Assembly (NCBI GenBank): GCA_041593595.1
Contig: JBFHNV010000001.1
Coordinates: 55,911-119,910 of the forward strand
DNA: 64,000 nucleotides
Reading direction: 5' to 3'
Origin: JBFHNV01 sp041593595
GTDB taxonomy: Bacteria > Pseudomonadota > Gammaproteobacteria > HK1
Below are positions 10,112 through 18,248 of the stretch, one piece after another (the first letter of the stretch is position 1; each line of letters begins with the position of its first letter). The notes under the pieces were generated by a model. It was given only the letters and a program-made list of their open reading frames with translations, had not been told where the DNA came from and did no database searches. A program made the position numbers and the translations under genes.

Positions 10112-10885
10112 ATGTCATACGAGACCATCATCGTGGAGCGCGAGGGGGCGGTGGCCCTGGTGCGACTGAACCGCCCGAAGGCACTCAACGCGCTCAACCT
10201 GAGGCTGAAGGAGGAGCTCACCGGATCCCTCGTGGACCTGGACGCGGACGACGGTGTCGGCGCCATCGTCATCACCGGCAGCGAGAAGGCCTTCGCCGCC
10301 GGGGCGGACATCAAGGAGATGCAGGACAAGGGCTACATGGACGCCTACCTGGGCGGGCACTTCGACGGCTGGGATCGGGTGGCCGAGTGCCGCACCCCCG
10401 TCATCGCCGCGGTGGCCGGCTATGCGCTGGGCGGCGGCTGCGAGCTGGCGATGATGTGCGACTTCATCATCGCCGCCGACACGGCGCGCTTCGGACAGCC
10501 GGAGATCAAGCTCGGCACGCTGCCTGGGCTCGGCGGCACCCAGCGCCTGACCCGCTTCGTGGGCAAGGCCAAGGCCATGGACATGTGCCTCACCGGGCGC
10601 ATGATGGACGCGGCGGAAGCCGAGCGTGCCGGGCTGGTAAGCCGGGTGGTGCCCGCGGATCGGCTGCTGGAGGAGGCCATGGCGGCGGCGCGCACCATCG
10701 CGGGCTTCTCGCGCCCCGCGGTACGCATGACCAAGGAATGCGTGAACCGGTCTTACGAGAGCACGCTGAGCGAGGGCGTGCGCTTCGAGCGGCGGGTGTT
10801 CTTCTCCACCTTCGCCCTGGAGGACCAGAAGGAGGGCATGCGCGCCTTCGTGGAGAAGCGCGAGCCCGCGTGGAAGCACCGCTGA
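10112..10885 (+). CDS. Enoyl-CoA hydratase (crotonase family)
   Basis: This 257-residue cytosolic protein hydrates 2-enoyl-CoA to 3-hydroxyacyl-CoA. The crotonase features are all present: the oxyanion hole FAAGADIKEM, and both catalytic glutamates. One is in GGGCELAMMCD and the other in FGQPEIKLG, followed by GTLPGLGGTQRL. Conservation of both acids supports true hydratase activity rather than isomerase or decarboxylase activity. The ATG at 10112 follows GGAAGCGGAG. It diverges from prpE and is followed 27 bases later by mcd, so the two are probably co-transcribed. The precise substrate (short-chain fatty acids, branched-chain amino acids or phenylacetate) cannot be read from sequence. Confidence 0.9.
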   Translation: MSYETIIVEREGAVALVRLNRPKALNALNLRLKEELTGSLVDLDADDGVGAIVITGSEKAFAAGADIKEMQDKGYMDAYLGGHFDGWDRVAECRTPVIAAVAGYALGGGCELAMMCDFIIAADTARFGQPEIKLGTLPGLGGTQRLTRFVGKAKAMDMCLTGRMMDAAEAERAGLVSRVVPADRLLEEAMAAARTIAGFSRPAVRMTKECVNRSYESTLSEGVRFERRVFFSTFALEDQKEGMRAFVEKREPAWKHR

Positions 10886-10912
10886 CCCCGTGCCCGTGAG
10901 CCGGTACCCGTC

Positions 10913-12331
10913 GTGAGCGCCACCCCGGCCGGGCAGCCCGCGGAGGGCCTCTGGGATCGGACCCTGCGCCGGGTGCGCCGGGCCTGGCGGCTCGGGCCCC
11001 GCGGCCCGCTCAAGGACGCGGTGGCGCCGCACCTGCCCGAGGACGACGTGGCCCGGATCCGGCGCCAGATCGACGCCTGCCTGGAGGCGCGCGGCGGCGA
11101 GGTGTCCGCCCGCGCCCGCGCGGCGGAGCTCGGCGAGACGTACCTGGTGCTGAGCGCCGACGGGCGCCGGCGCTTTCTCGAGACCCTGGCCCGCGACTAC
11201 GACGTGGACGGGGGCGCCATCGACGCGGTGATCGGCGAACACCAGGGCGCCCGCGACGCCGCGAGCCGACAGCGCGCGGAGGCACGGCTGCGCGACCTGC
11301 TCGAGCCGCCGCGGGTGAAGCTGCTGGCTCAGTTCAACGGGCTGGAGGCGGGCGTCAAGTTCCTGGTGGATCTGCGTGCCGAGCTCATCGCACTCGCGAA
11401 GCAGGACCCCGCCCTCAAGGCCCTGGACCGGGATCTGCGCCGGCTGCTGGCGTCCTGGTTCGACGTCGGGTTCCTGGACCTCACCCGCATCACCTGGGAC
11501 ACGCCCGCATCGCTGCTGGAGAAGCTCACCGAGTACGAGGCGGTGCACGCCATCCGCTCCTGGGACGATCTCAAGAACAGGCTGGGCGACGACCGGCGCT
11601 GCTACGCCTATTTCCACCCCAATATGCCCGAGGAGCCCATCATCTTCGTGGAGGTGGCGCTGGTGAACGGCATCGCCGACAACGTCCAGGACCTGCTGGA
11701 CGAACGCGCCCCCGTGGTGGACCCGGAGCGCGCCGACACCGCCATCTTCTACTCCATCTCCAACTGCCAGGCGGGGCTCGCCGGGGTCGGCTTCGGGAAC
11801 TTCCTCATCAAGCGGGTGGCCCGCGATCTCGCCCGGGAGCTGCCGAACCTGAAGGCCTTCGCCACCCTGTCGCCCATGCCGGGCCTGCGTGCCTGGCTCG
11901 ACGAGCAGCTGGCCGGCGCCGAGCACGGGCTCGAGGAATCGGAGGTGCGCTCGCTCGGGGCGCTCACCGGCGAGACCTGCACGCCCGAGACCTTCGCCCG
12001 GCTGTTGAACCGGCGCGACCTGACGGGAAACGGCGAGCTCGGCAAGGTGCTGGAGCCGCTGCTCATGCGCCTCGCGGCCCGCTACCTGCTGGAGGCGCGC
12101 CGCGGCGACGAGGCCCGCGACCGGGTGGCCCACTTCCACCTCTCCAACGGGGCCCGGGTGGAGCGGCTGAACTGGGCCGCCGACCTGTCGCACAACGGCA
12201 TCAGCCAGTCCGCGGGAATCATGGTCAACTACCTCTACCGCCTGGCCGACATCGAGCGCAATCACGAGGCCTACAGCGAGGGAGGCCGGATCACCGCGTC
12301 GGGGGCGGTGCGCAAGCTCGCCCAGCGCTGA
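10913..12331 (+). CDS. mcd: Malonyl-CoA decarboxylase
   Basis: This 472-residue enzyme decarboxylates malonyl-CoA to acetyl-CoA. An N-terminal helical domain (about residues 1-170) is followed by the GNAT-like catalytic domain. The signature FHLSNGARVERLNWAADLS and GISQSAGIMVNYLY near residues 405-440 is strongly diagnostic, and SISNCQAGLAGVGFGNFLIK is a second conserved block. Translation starts at a GTG (10913), shortly after the hydratase stop. The pairing with prpE and the PCC operon makes sense because biotin carboxylases of this type can also make malonyl-CoA from acetyl-CoA, which this enzyme would recycle. Its 3' end is duplicated about 1.9 kb downstream. Confidence 0.93.
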   Translation: MSATPAGQPAEGLWDRTLRRVRRAWRLGPRGPLKDAVAPHLPEDDVARIRRQIDACLEARGGEVSARARAAELGETYLVLSADGRRRFLETLARDYDVDGGAIDAVIGEHQGARDAASRQRAEARLRDLLEPPRVKLLAQFNGLEAGVKFLVDLRAELIALAKQDPALKALDRDLRRLLASWFDVGFLDLTRITWDTPASLLEKLTEYEAVHAIRSWDDLKNRLGDDRRCYAYFHPNMPEEPIIFVEVALVNGIADNVQDLLDERAPVVDPERADTAIFYSISNCQAGLAGVGFGNFLIKRVARDLARELPNLKAFATLSPMPGLRAWLDEQLAGAEHGLEESEVRSLGALTGETCTPETFARLLNRRDLTGNGELGKVLEPLLMRLAARYLLEARRGDEARDRVAHFHLSNGARVERLNWAADLSHNGISQSAGIMVNYLYRLADIERNHEAYSEGGRITASGAVRKLAQR

Positions 12332-12344
12332 GCCGCGTCAGCGT

Positions 12345-12595
12345 CCGTTCCAAGGCTTCCCCGGAGGGCCTGAACTCCCCCGCCCGACGAGCGACGGGCG
12401 CAGTGGGTGCGTGCGCTTCGGGGATGTGCTCGAGGATGGCAGCCACCACGGTCGGATCGCCGACGCCGCTCCCGTCATCCTGCCTCCCGCGGCATACGTA
12501 CATCCCTGTACGGCACACACCAGCACGCGCAGTTCTGCGCCGCGATGTGGGCAGTGGCAGACGTCGATCAAGCGACGACCGCGAGGTGGAGCCAT
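12345..12595 (-). mobile_element. Decayed 3' end of an IS91/ISCR-like transposase
   Basis: Two overlapping minus-strand frames together resemble the C-terminus of IS91-type transposases. One frame has DVCHCPHRGAELRV, a zinc-ribbon-like piece in which one of the usual Cys is Arg. The other continues with DPTVVAAILEHIPEAHAP. A frame change and extra sequence separate them, so this is not functional. The stretch fills most of the 344-base gap after mcd. A related 36-base end segment (27 of 36 identical) recurs at 14300-14335. Confidence 0.45.
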
Positions 12596-12675
12596 CCGTT
12601 TGCCGCGGCCCGTGCGCGTGACCTCTCGAGATGGCGCACCGATCCCGTCCGGCGCGAGCTTGCCCGTCGCGGGCC

Positions 12676-13554
12676 TTACTGCAGCGCGCCGCTGGACAAG
12701 AGCTCCGCCTCGATTCGCGCCTCCACCGGATCGATGAGCAACGATTCCAGGAGGTAGGTCTTCACGGCGACGCCTCGCTCGAAGTTTCGCAGGTCCTCGA
12801 GCGTCTGCAGCTGCCCCGGTGACATCTGGTGGACGGGGATCTTCCCGCCCAGCGTCAGTGCATCGAGCCTCGCTCTGATATCGGCTTCAACCTGATCTGG
12901 GTGTGTGTACTCATAGCCGGCGTCTCGCATCTTCGCCGCATACTCGCGTAGCGCCTCGGTCATCTTCGGATGCTTGTTGATGAGGGCATCCCGTGGGTTG
13001 TAGTAGCCCGCCTCGAGCTGCTCGGGCCTGAACTCATGGGCGATGGCCTGACGCGTGCAGCCGCCGGTGCGGGAGAAGTCCTCGGTCTCCAGCGCCACCG
13101 CGAATGAGGCGTCGGCGTTCTCACCGAACAGGGCGCGGTTGTAGGCTGCCCGGTCGGCGGGTGACAGGCCCCTGAAGATGACGTTGTTCTGCTCGCCCAG
13201 ACCCACGCGGGCCGGGCTGTAGCTCTGCACGAGCTGGGGCGCCTCGCCGGTGTACATGGTCGCGACGCCGAAGCCGAACCTTGCAACGAACTCCTCCTCG
13301 CTGACCCCTGGCAGATTCTTGTCCGCGCTCATTCCTCGCCGCACGGTGGCGTAGTCCGCAGCAAAGTACTGGAAACCTTGCGCACGCATGCATCTCGCGA
13401 TCAACGCTTCGACCTTCTCGACCGCCTGCACGAGCTCCTTCGGCGTGAGGCCGAACTCCTCCGAGCCCGGCGCCTGCGCGACCGCCGAGGGTATGCCGAC
13501 GACGACGCCGAGCAGGCATCCGACCAGGAGCATCGCCTGCATCCCGTGTCTCAT
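12676..13554 (-). CDS. Orphan exported protein
   Basis: This is a 292-residue protein of unknown function. Starting at the ATG at 13554, the N-terminus MRHGMQAMLLVGCLLGVVVG followed by an AVAQA cleavage site is a clear Sec signal peptide. The mature part is acidic, soluble and contains few Cys. It contains repeated phrases about positions in a peptide chain (MRAQGFQY, MRDAGYEYTHPDQVEAD) of the kind seen in small-molecule-sensing or actinobacterial-type periplasmic orphans, but no family I can name. An upstream in-frame ATG at 13608 would mask the signal peptide, so the shorter start is preferred. The gene sits in the rearranged patch between the two mcd copies and was probably brought in or moved there. 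Confidence 0.7.
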   Translation of the reverse strand: MRHGMQAMLLVGCLLGVVVGIPSAVAQAPGSEEFGLTPKELVQAVEKVEALIARCMRAQGFQYFAADYATVRRGMSADKNLPGVSEEEFVARFGFGVATMYTGEAPQLVQSYSPARVGLGEQNNVIFRGLSPADRAAYNRALFGENADASFAVALETEDFSRTGGCTRQAIAHEFRPEQLEAGYYNPRDALINKHPKMTEALREYAAKMRDAGYEYTHPDQVEADIRARLDALTLGGKIPVHQMSPGQLQTLEDLRNFERGVAVKTYLLESLLIDPVEARIEAELLSSGALQ

Positions 13555-13748
13555 GTCACCCACCTCACCGGGAAACCGGTGACATCGGTAGCAGCGCACC
13601 TGCTGCAATTATCGCGCACAATGGGACATGCCGGTAACGAGCGACTGGCGCCGAGATCGGCGGCCCGGGGCGGGTAGCCGATGAGGGCACGGATGGTCGC
13701 GTCCAGCCTTCAGTGAACGACAGCTCGGTCACGAAGGAGAGGACGGTG

Positions 13749-13892
13749 ATGATCATCTTCGACGGCCCGCCCGCCGCCGACTACAAGCACCGCAGCCTGC
13801 TCGATCCGGTCGCGAAGACCGGGCGCGACAGCGACGGGCGACGCGCGCTGTTCGCGCGTCTGAGGCGCGAGCTCGCATCCGTGTTCGGATAA
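13749..13892 (+). CDS. Small uncharacterised ORF, possibly a gene remnant
   Basis: A 47-codon frame begins MIIFDGPPAADYKHRSLLD and ends RRELASVFG. AAGGAG lies about 12 bases upstream of the ATG, and an in-frame GTG at 13713 would extend it to 59 codons. The codon pattern is plausibly coding, and the charged C-terminal helix looks like real protein, but no family is recognised. It lies in the 827-base stretch 13555-14381, which otherwise holds only the mcd 3' fragment and a transposon-end fragment, so it may be a leftover of a larger gene. Confidence 0.3.
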   Translation: MIIFDGPPAADYKHRSLLDPVAKTGRDSDGRRALFARLRRELASVFG

Positions 13893-14039
13893 GGCCGGTC
13901 CGGTGCGGGTCGCGGGGACCGTCGGCCGCAGGGATGCGGCCGTCGAGCGTACAGGGAGGTATTTACAGCGTGTCCCGGCGGCCCGTACCGGACCGGCCGC
14001 CCCCGGGAATGCCGTTAACCGATCACGGATGCGCGGGCT

Positions 14040-14222
14040 CGGGGCACGGGCGAAGCGGCTGAACCGGGCCGCCGACCTGTCGCACGACGGCATTCGCCAG
14101 TCCGCGGGAATCATGGTCAACTACCTATTACCGCCTCGACGACATCGAGCGCGATCACGAGGCTTTCAGCGAGGGAGGGCGGATCACCGCGTCGGATGCC
14201 GTGAGCAAGCTGGATCAGCGCC
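14040..14222 (+). pseudogene. Duplicated, frameshifted 3' end of mcd
   Basis: Bases 14040-14222 align with 12148-12328 of mcd across the catalytic-domain end, roughly 85 per cent identical by eye. The block RLNRAADLSHDGIRQSAGIM is preserved. Immediately afterwards CTACCTATTACCGC replaces CTACCTCTACCGC, adding one base and breaking the frame before the C-terminus. No 5' part of the gene is present. It is therefore a non-functional fragment left by a duplication of the mcd end. Confidence 0.8.
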
Positions 14223-14299
14223 TGGTGCGCGTGAACGCAGCACCGCGCCCGGCGGCGGCGGGCGACGCCGCCACGGGGTCCGCGCAGGAACAACTTTCA

Positions 14300-14335
14300 T
14301 TCCAAGGGCCACGCAAAGCGCCTAAACTCCCCCGC
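14300..14335 (-). repeat. Second copy of the transposon-end segment
   Basis: TTCCAAGG, then 12 variable bases, then GCCT and AACTCCCCCGC match 12348-12383 at 27 of 36 positions with no gaps. Each copy follows an mcd 3' end, so the duplicated unit was probably mcd end plus transposon end. Confidence 0.5.
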
Positions 14336-14381
14336 TTGACGGCCGACATCCGCAGTTCCCGCCTGCGCCCAGAGGATCCCG

Positions 14382-17300
14382 TTGAGTAGCCGAACGCCGG
14401 TGGAAGGCGAGCCTGGCGGCACCATCACGCCGCTCATCCGCGACGTGGCGGGTCCGCTGGCGCTCGCCCGGGGCCTCGCCGACCGGTCCCGCGAGCCCAT
14501 GCTGCTGACGAGCGGCGACGGCACGGTCATCTACGCCAACGCCGCCGCGGCGTCGCTGTTCGGCGCCGCCCCGCCCCAGCTGGCCGGGCGCGACCTGCGG
14601 GTCCTGGTGCCCGGCTGTCCCGGCGATCTGCGTAGCGAGAGCGGTACCCGCACCTGGCGCGTGCGCATCCCCGCCCTCGCCGGCGCTTCCACGGAGATGG
14701 AGGTGCGCCTGGGCGCGCTGGACCCGCCGCGCTGCTCGGTGCTGGCGCTGGTGGCCGCCGAGCCGCGGCCGGCGATCGAGTCGGACCACGCCGGCGTCGA
14801 GCTGGAGCGCTGGGCGCTGGCGGCGCAGGGATCCACCGACGGCTTCTGGCACCGCCCCGACGTGGGGCTGGACGACGCCTGGTGGTCGCCACGCCTGTAC
14901 GAGATGCTGGGCTACGCCCCCGGCGAGATCGCGCCGCGCTTCACAGCCATCGTCGAGCGCCTGCACCCGCAGGACCGCCCCCGTTTCCTGGCCGAGCGCG
15001 AGCGCCACCTGCTGCGGGGCGAGCCCCTGGACATCGAGGTCCGGCTGCGCCACCGCCGCGGCGATTACCGCCGATTCCGCGTACGCGCGCTGGTCACCCG
15101 CGAGCGCGACGGCCACCCGGTGTCCCTGTCGGGCTCGTTCCAGGACGTCACCGAGCTGCACCGGGCGCGAGAGGCGCTGGAGACGAACCAGGCCCGGATG
15201 CGGGACCTCGCCACGGCCGCGTCGGATTTCTTCTTCGAGATGGACGAGCGGTTCACCATCACCTGGCTGAGCGACAACTTCGCCCAGGTCACGGGCATCG
15301 AGCCCGAGTCCCTCCTCGGCCGTGACTCGGCGTCGCGGCGGCCCGCCGGTAACGTGGCGGACGCCGAGGCGTGGGACCGCTACGTGGCGGTGCTCGAGAG
15401 GCGCGCGCCGTTCCGGGACCTGGTGCGCAGCCGCCTGCGCCCCGACGGGCACATCGTCTATGCGGCGCTGAGCGGCCAGCCCGTGTTCGACGAGCACGGG
15501 GTATTCCGCGGCTATCGGGGCAGCGGCACCGACGTCACCGCGCGGGTGATGATGGAGAACGCGCTGCGCGAGAGCGAGGAGAAGTACCGCACCATCGTCG
15601 AGACCGACCACGACGCGGTGCTGGTCGTGGACGCGTGCGAGCACGTGGTCCTGGACGCCAACACCGCCGCCACCAGCCTCTACGGTCTGGACGGCAAGTC
15701 GCTGCTGGGCAGGTCCGCGACGACGCTGGCCGCCGATTCCACGTCGGCGCGCGGGCTGTTGGAGTCGGTGAGCGACGGCGGGGCCGCGCGCCGCCAGCGC
15801 GACACCCATCGCCACGCCGACGGTCACACCTTCCCCGTGGAGGTTTCGGCGCGCCGGGTGCGGCTGTCGGGACGCGACGCCATCGTGTGCATGGTGCGCG
15901 ACGTGTCCGAGCGCGAGCAGGCTCTGGCTGCGCTCGAGCAAAGCGAGGCGCGCTTCAAGGCGCTCATCGAGAACGCGCCGTTCGAGATCTGGCTCAAGGA
16001 CGCGGACGGGCGCTACCTGTTCGCCAATCCGAGCGTCGCCGCCGGCTGGGGCAAACCCGTGGAGGAGATCATCGGCCGCACCGTCCACGACCTGTTCGAC
16101 GCCGAGTTCGCCGGGCGCTCTGCCCGCCAGGACCGCGAGGTGATGGAGACGAACATGCCGGCGGTGCTCGAGTTCACCACCCGGCGCCAGGGGCAGGAGC
16201 GGGAGATCTACCGCGTCAAGTTCCCCATCCCCGATGCATCGGGACGCGCCGCGGGCGTCGGTGCCATCAGCCACGACATCACCGACCGCCGCCGCGATCA
16301 GGCGGCGCTGGAGCTGAGCGAGCGCCGCTTCCGCGACTTCGCCGATCTTGCCGCCGACTACTTCTGGGAGACCGACGAGAACCTGGTCTACACCTTCGTC
16401 TCGGAGCGCTGTCTGGAGGTCAACGGCATCCCCGCGGAGGAGGTGCTCGGCCGGCGTGCCCTAGAGGTGTACGAGGACAACAGCGACGACGACGATCTCA
16501 AGGTGCAGCACCGCGCCGACATCGCTGCCCGCCGGCCTACCCAGATGGAGTGGAACCGCACCCGCCCCGACGGCTCGGTGGTGCGCGTGTTCGTGCGCAC
16601 GCGGCCCATGTTCGACGGCGACGGACGCTTCCTCGGCTACCGTGGCATCACCCGCGACGTCACGGGCCCCCACGAGATGGCCGCCCAGCTCGCCTTCCAG
16701 GCCACTCACGACGCGCTCACGGGTCTGGTGAACCGAGGAGAGTTCGAGCGCCGGCTCGCCCGGCTGCTCGAGTCGGCACGCACCGAGGGCAGCTCCCACG
16801 CCCTGTGCTATCTGGATCTCGACCAGTTCAAGGTGGTGAACGACACCTGCGGCCACATGGCCGGCGACGCGCTGCTGGAGCGCCTGGCGGAGACACTGAC
16901 CTTCAGGGTGCGCCAGCGCGACACCGTCGCGCGCCTCGGCGGCGACGAGTTCGGCGTGCTCATCGAGCACTGCTCCGTGGCACAGGCCACCCGCGTCGCC
17001 AGCGTGCTGCACCAGGCGCTGTCGGACTTCGTGTTCAGCTGGGAAGACAAGCAGTTCCAGGTGGGGGCGAGCGTGGGCCTGGTGCCCATCACGCCGGAGT
17101 GGGGCGACGTCGCCGACGTGCTGGGCGCGGCGGACAGCGCCTGCTACCTCGCGAAGGACCAGGGTCGCAACCGCATTCACGTCTACTCCAGGGACGACGC
17201 GGAGCTGACCCGCCGGCGCGGCGAGATGAACTGGGTCAGCCATATCTCGGGCGCGCTCGCGGACGACCGCTTCCGGCTGCGAGCGCAGCCGGTGGTGCCG

Positions 17301-17966
17301 CTCGCACCGCGGCGCGCGGGCGCGCACCACTGCGAGCTGCTGGTGATGATGGTCGACCGCGACGGCAACGAGATCCTGCCGGGCGCGTTCCTGCCGGCGG
17401 CGGAACGCTACAACCTGGCCACGCGCATCGACCGCTGGGTGATCCGCGCTGCCCTCGCCTGGCTCGCCGACGATCGGGACAACCGCGGCCGGCCGGCGCT
17501 CACGGGCATCAACCTGTCGGCGCAGTCCCTGGGGGAGGTGGACTTCCTGAAGTACGTGCGCAGCGAGTGCGGGCGTGCGCAGGTGCCGGCTTCGCGGCTG
17601 TGCTTCGAGATAACGGAGACCGCCGCCATCTCGAACCTGGACACGGCGCGGCGCTTCATGAACGAGCTCAAGCGCGACGGCGCGCGCTTCGCCCTCGACG
17701 ACTTCGGCAAGGGCCTGTCCAGCTTCGGCTATCTGCGGGCGCTGCCCGTCGACTATATCAAGATCGACGCGCAGTTCGTGCGCGACTTGCTCACGGATCC
17801 TATCGATCTCGCCATGGTGCGCGCCATCAACGACGTGGCGCGGCTGATGGAGAAGCGCACCATCGCCGAGGGCGTGGAGTCCCACGAGACCCTGGCGAAG
17901 CTGCGAGAGGTGGGGGTGGACTACGCCCAGGGCTTCGCCATCGGCGCGCCGCGCTTCATCGACTGA
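14382..17966 (+). CDS. Multi-PAS diguanylate cyclase/phosphodiesterase (GGDEF-EAL)
   Basis: This 1194-residue cytosolic signalling protein has no transmembrane segment. Six PAS-like modules occupy about residues 20-775, several with the PAC-type ending GYRGxxxDVT. The GGDEF domain has an intact RLGGDEF active site (853-857), with the inhibitory RxxD (RQRD) five residues upstream, so it should make c-di-GMP with product inhibition. The EAL domain reads ELL at 985-987 but keeps the other catalytic elements: NLSAQS, FEITET, DDFG (1106-1109), YIKID, EGVES and YAQGF. It starts at a TTG preceded by AGAGGAT. Which of the two activities dominates cannot be deduced. It stands alone, downstream of the mcd rearrangement. 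Confidence 0.92.
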   Translation: MSSRTPVEGEPGGTITPLIRDVAGPLALARGLADRSREPMLLTSGDGTVIYANAAAASLFGAAPPQLAGRDLRVLVPGCPGDLRSESGTRTWRVRIPALAGASTEMEVRLGALDPPRCSVLALVAAEPRPAIESDHAGVELERWALAAQGSTDGFWHRPDVGLDDAWWSPRLYEMLGYAPGEIAPRFTAIVERLHPQDRPRFLAERERHLLRGEPLDIEVRLRHRRGDYRRFRVRALVTRERDGHPVSLSGSFQDVTELHRAREALETNQARMRDLATAASDFFFEMDERFTITWLSDNFAQVTGIEPESLLGRDSASRRPAGNVADAEAWDRYVAVLERRAPFRDLVRSRLRPDGHIVYAALSGQPVFDEHGVFRGYRGSGTDVTARVMMENALRESEEKYRTIVETDHDAVLVVDACEHVVLDANTAATSLYGLDGKSLLGRSATTLAADSTSARGLLESVSDGGAARRQRDTHRHADGHTFPVEVSARRVRLSGRDAIVCMVRDVSEREQALAALEQSEARFKALIENAPFEIWLKDADGRYLFANPSVAAGWGKPVEEIIGRTVHDLFDAEFAGRSARQDREVMETNMPAVLEFTTRRQGQEREIYRVKFPIPDASGRAAGVGAISHDITDRRRDQAALELSERRFRDFADLAADYFWETDENLVYTFVSERCLEVNGIPAEEVLGRRALEVYEDNSDDDDLKVQHRADIAARRPTQMEWNRTRPDGSVVRVFVRTRPMFDGDGRFLGYRGITRDVTGPHEMAAQLAFQATHDALTGLVNRGEFERRLARLLESARTEGSSHALCYLDLDQFKVVNDTCGHMAGDALLERLAETLTFRVRQRDTVARLGGDEFGVLIEHCSVAQATRVASVLHQALSDFVFSWEDKQFQVGASVGLVPITPEWGDVADVLGAADSACYLAKDQGRNRIHVYSRDDAELTRRRGEMNWVSHISGALADDRFRLRAQPVVPLAPRRAGAHHCELLVMMVDRDGNEILPGAFLPAAERYNLATRIDRWVIRAALAWLADDRDNRGRPALTGINLSAQSLGEVDFLKYVRSECGRAQVPASRLCFEITETAAISNLDTARRFMNELKRDGARFALDDFGKGLSSFGYLRALPVDYIKIDAQFVRDLLTDPIDLAMVRAINDVARLMEKRTIAEGVESHETLAKLREVGVDYAQGFAIGAPRFID

Positions 17967-17996
17967 GGATCGGTTCCAGATCGGCCAGCGCGGCGA

Positions 17997-18200
17997 GGAC
18001 GACGGGGGTCGACGCGACCCGCCGTGAACCCGTCACTGGGGGCTCGAAGGCGGCCCACCGCGCGGCGCCGTCCTGCGCCGCTTGCGGAACCGGGGCCCGC
18101 CGTCCGTGGCGGGCCCGCTCGGCGGGCGAAAGGTCCACCGGACCGTTCGCTGGCTCCGCCTCGCCCCTGCCGCCTGCGGTCGCGTCGATCCGTGTCGTCC
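17997..18200. repeat. Inverted-repeat element downstream of the GGDEF-EAL gene
   Basis: Arms at 17997-18017 and 18180-18200 pair at 18 of 21 positions. Bases 18008-18054 match 22674-22720 at 43 of 47 positions without gaps, so this is one member of a dispersed family. It fills most of the 282-base convergent gap between the signalling gene and the glgC-like gene. Confidence 0.65.
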
Positions 18201-18248
18201 TCTCGAGGCGACCGGCGATTGGCGATCGGCAATTCCGGAACGTGCGCG

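Noticed and set aside
10115..12265. A 716-codon minus-strand frame over the hydratase and mcd genes
   Set aside because: Both genes are strongly conserved on the plus strand; the frame has no family features.
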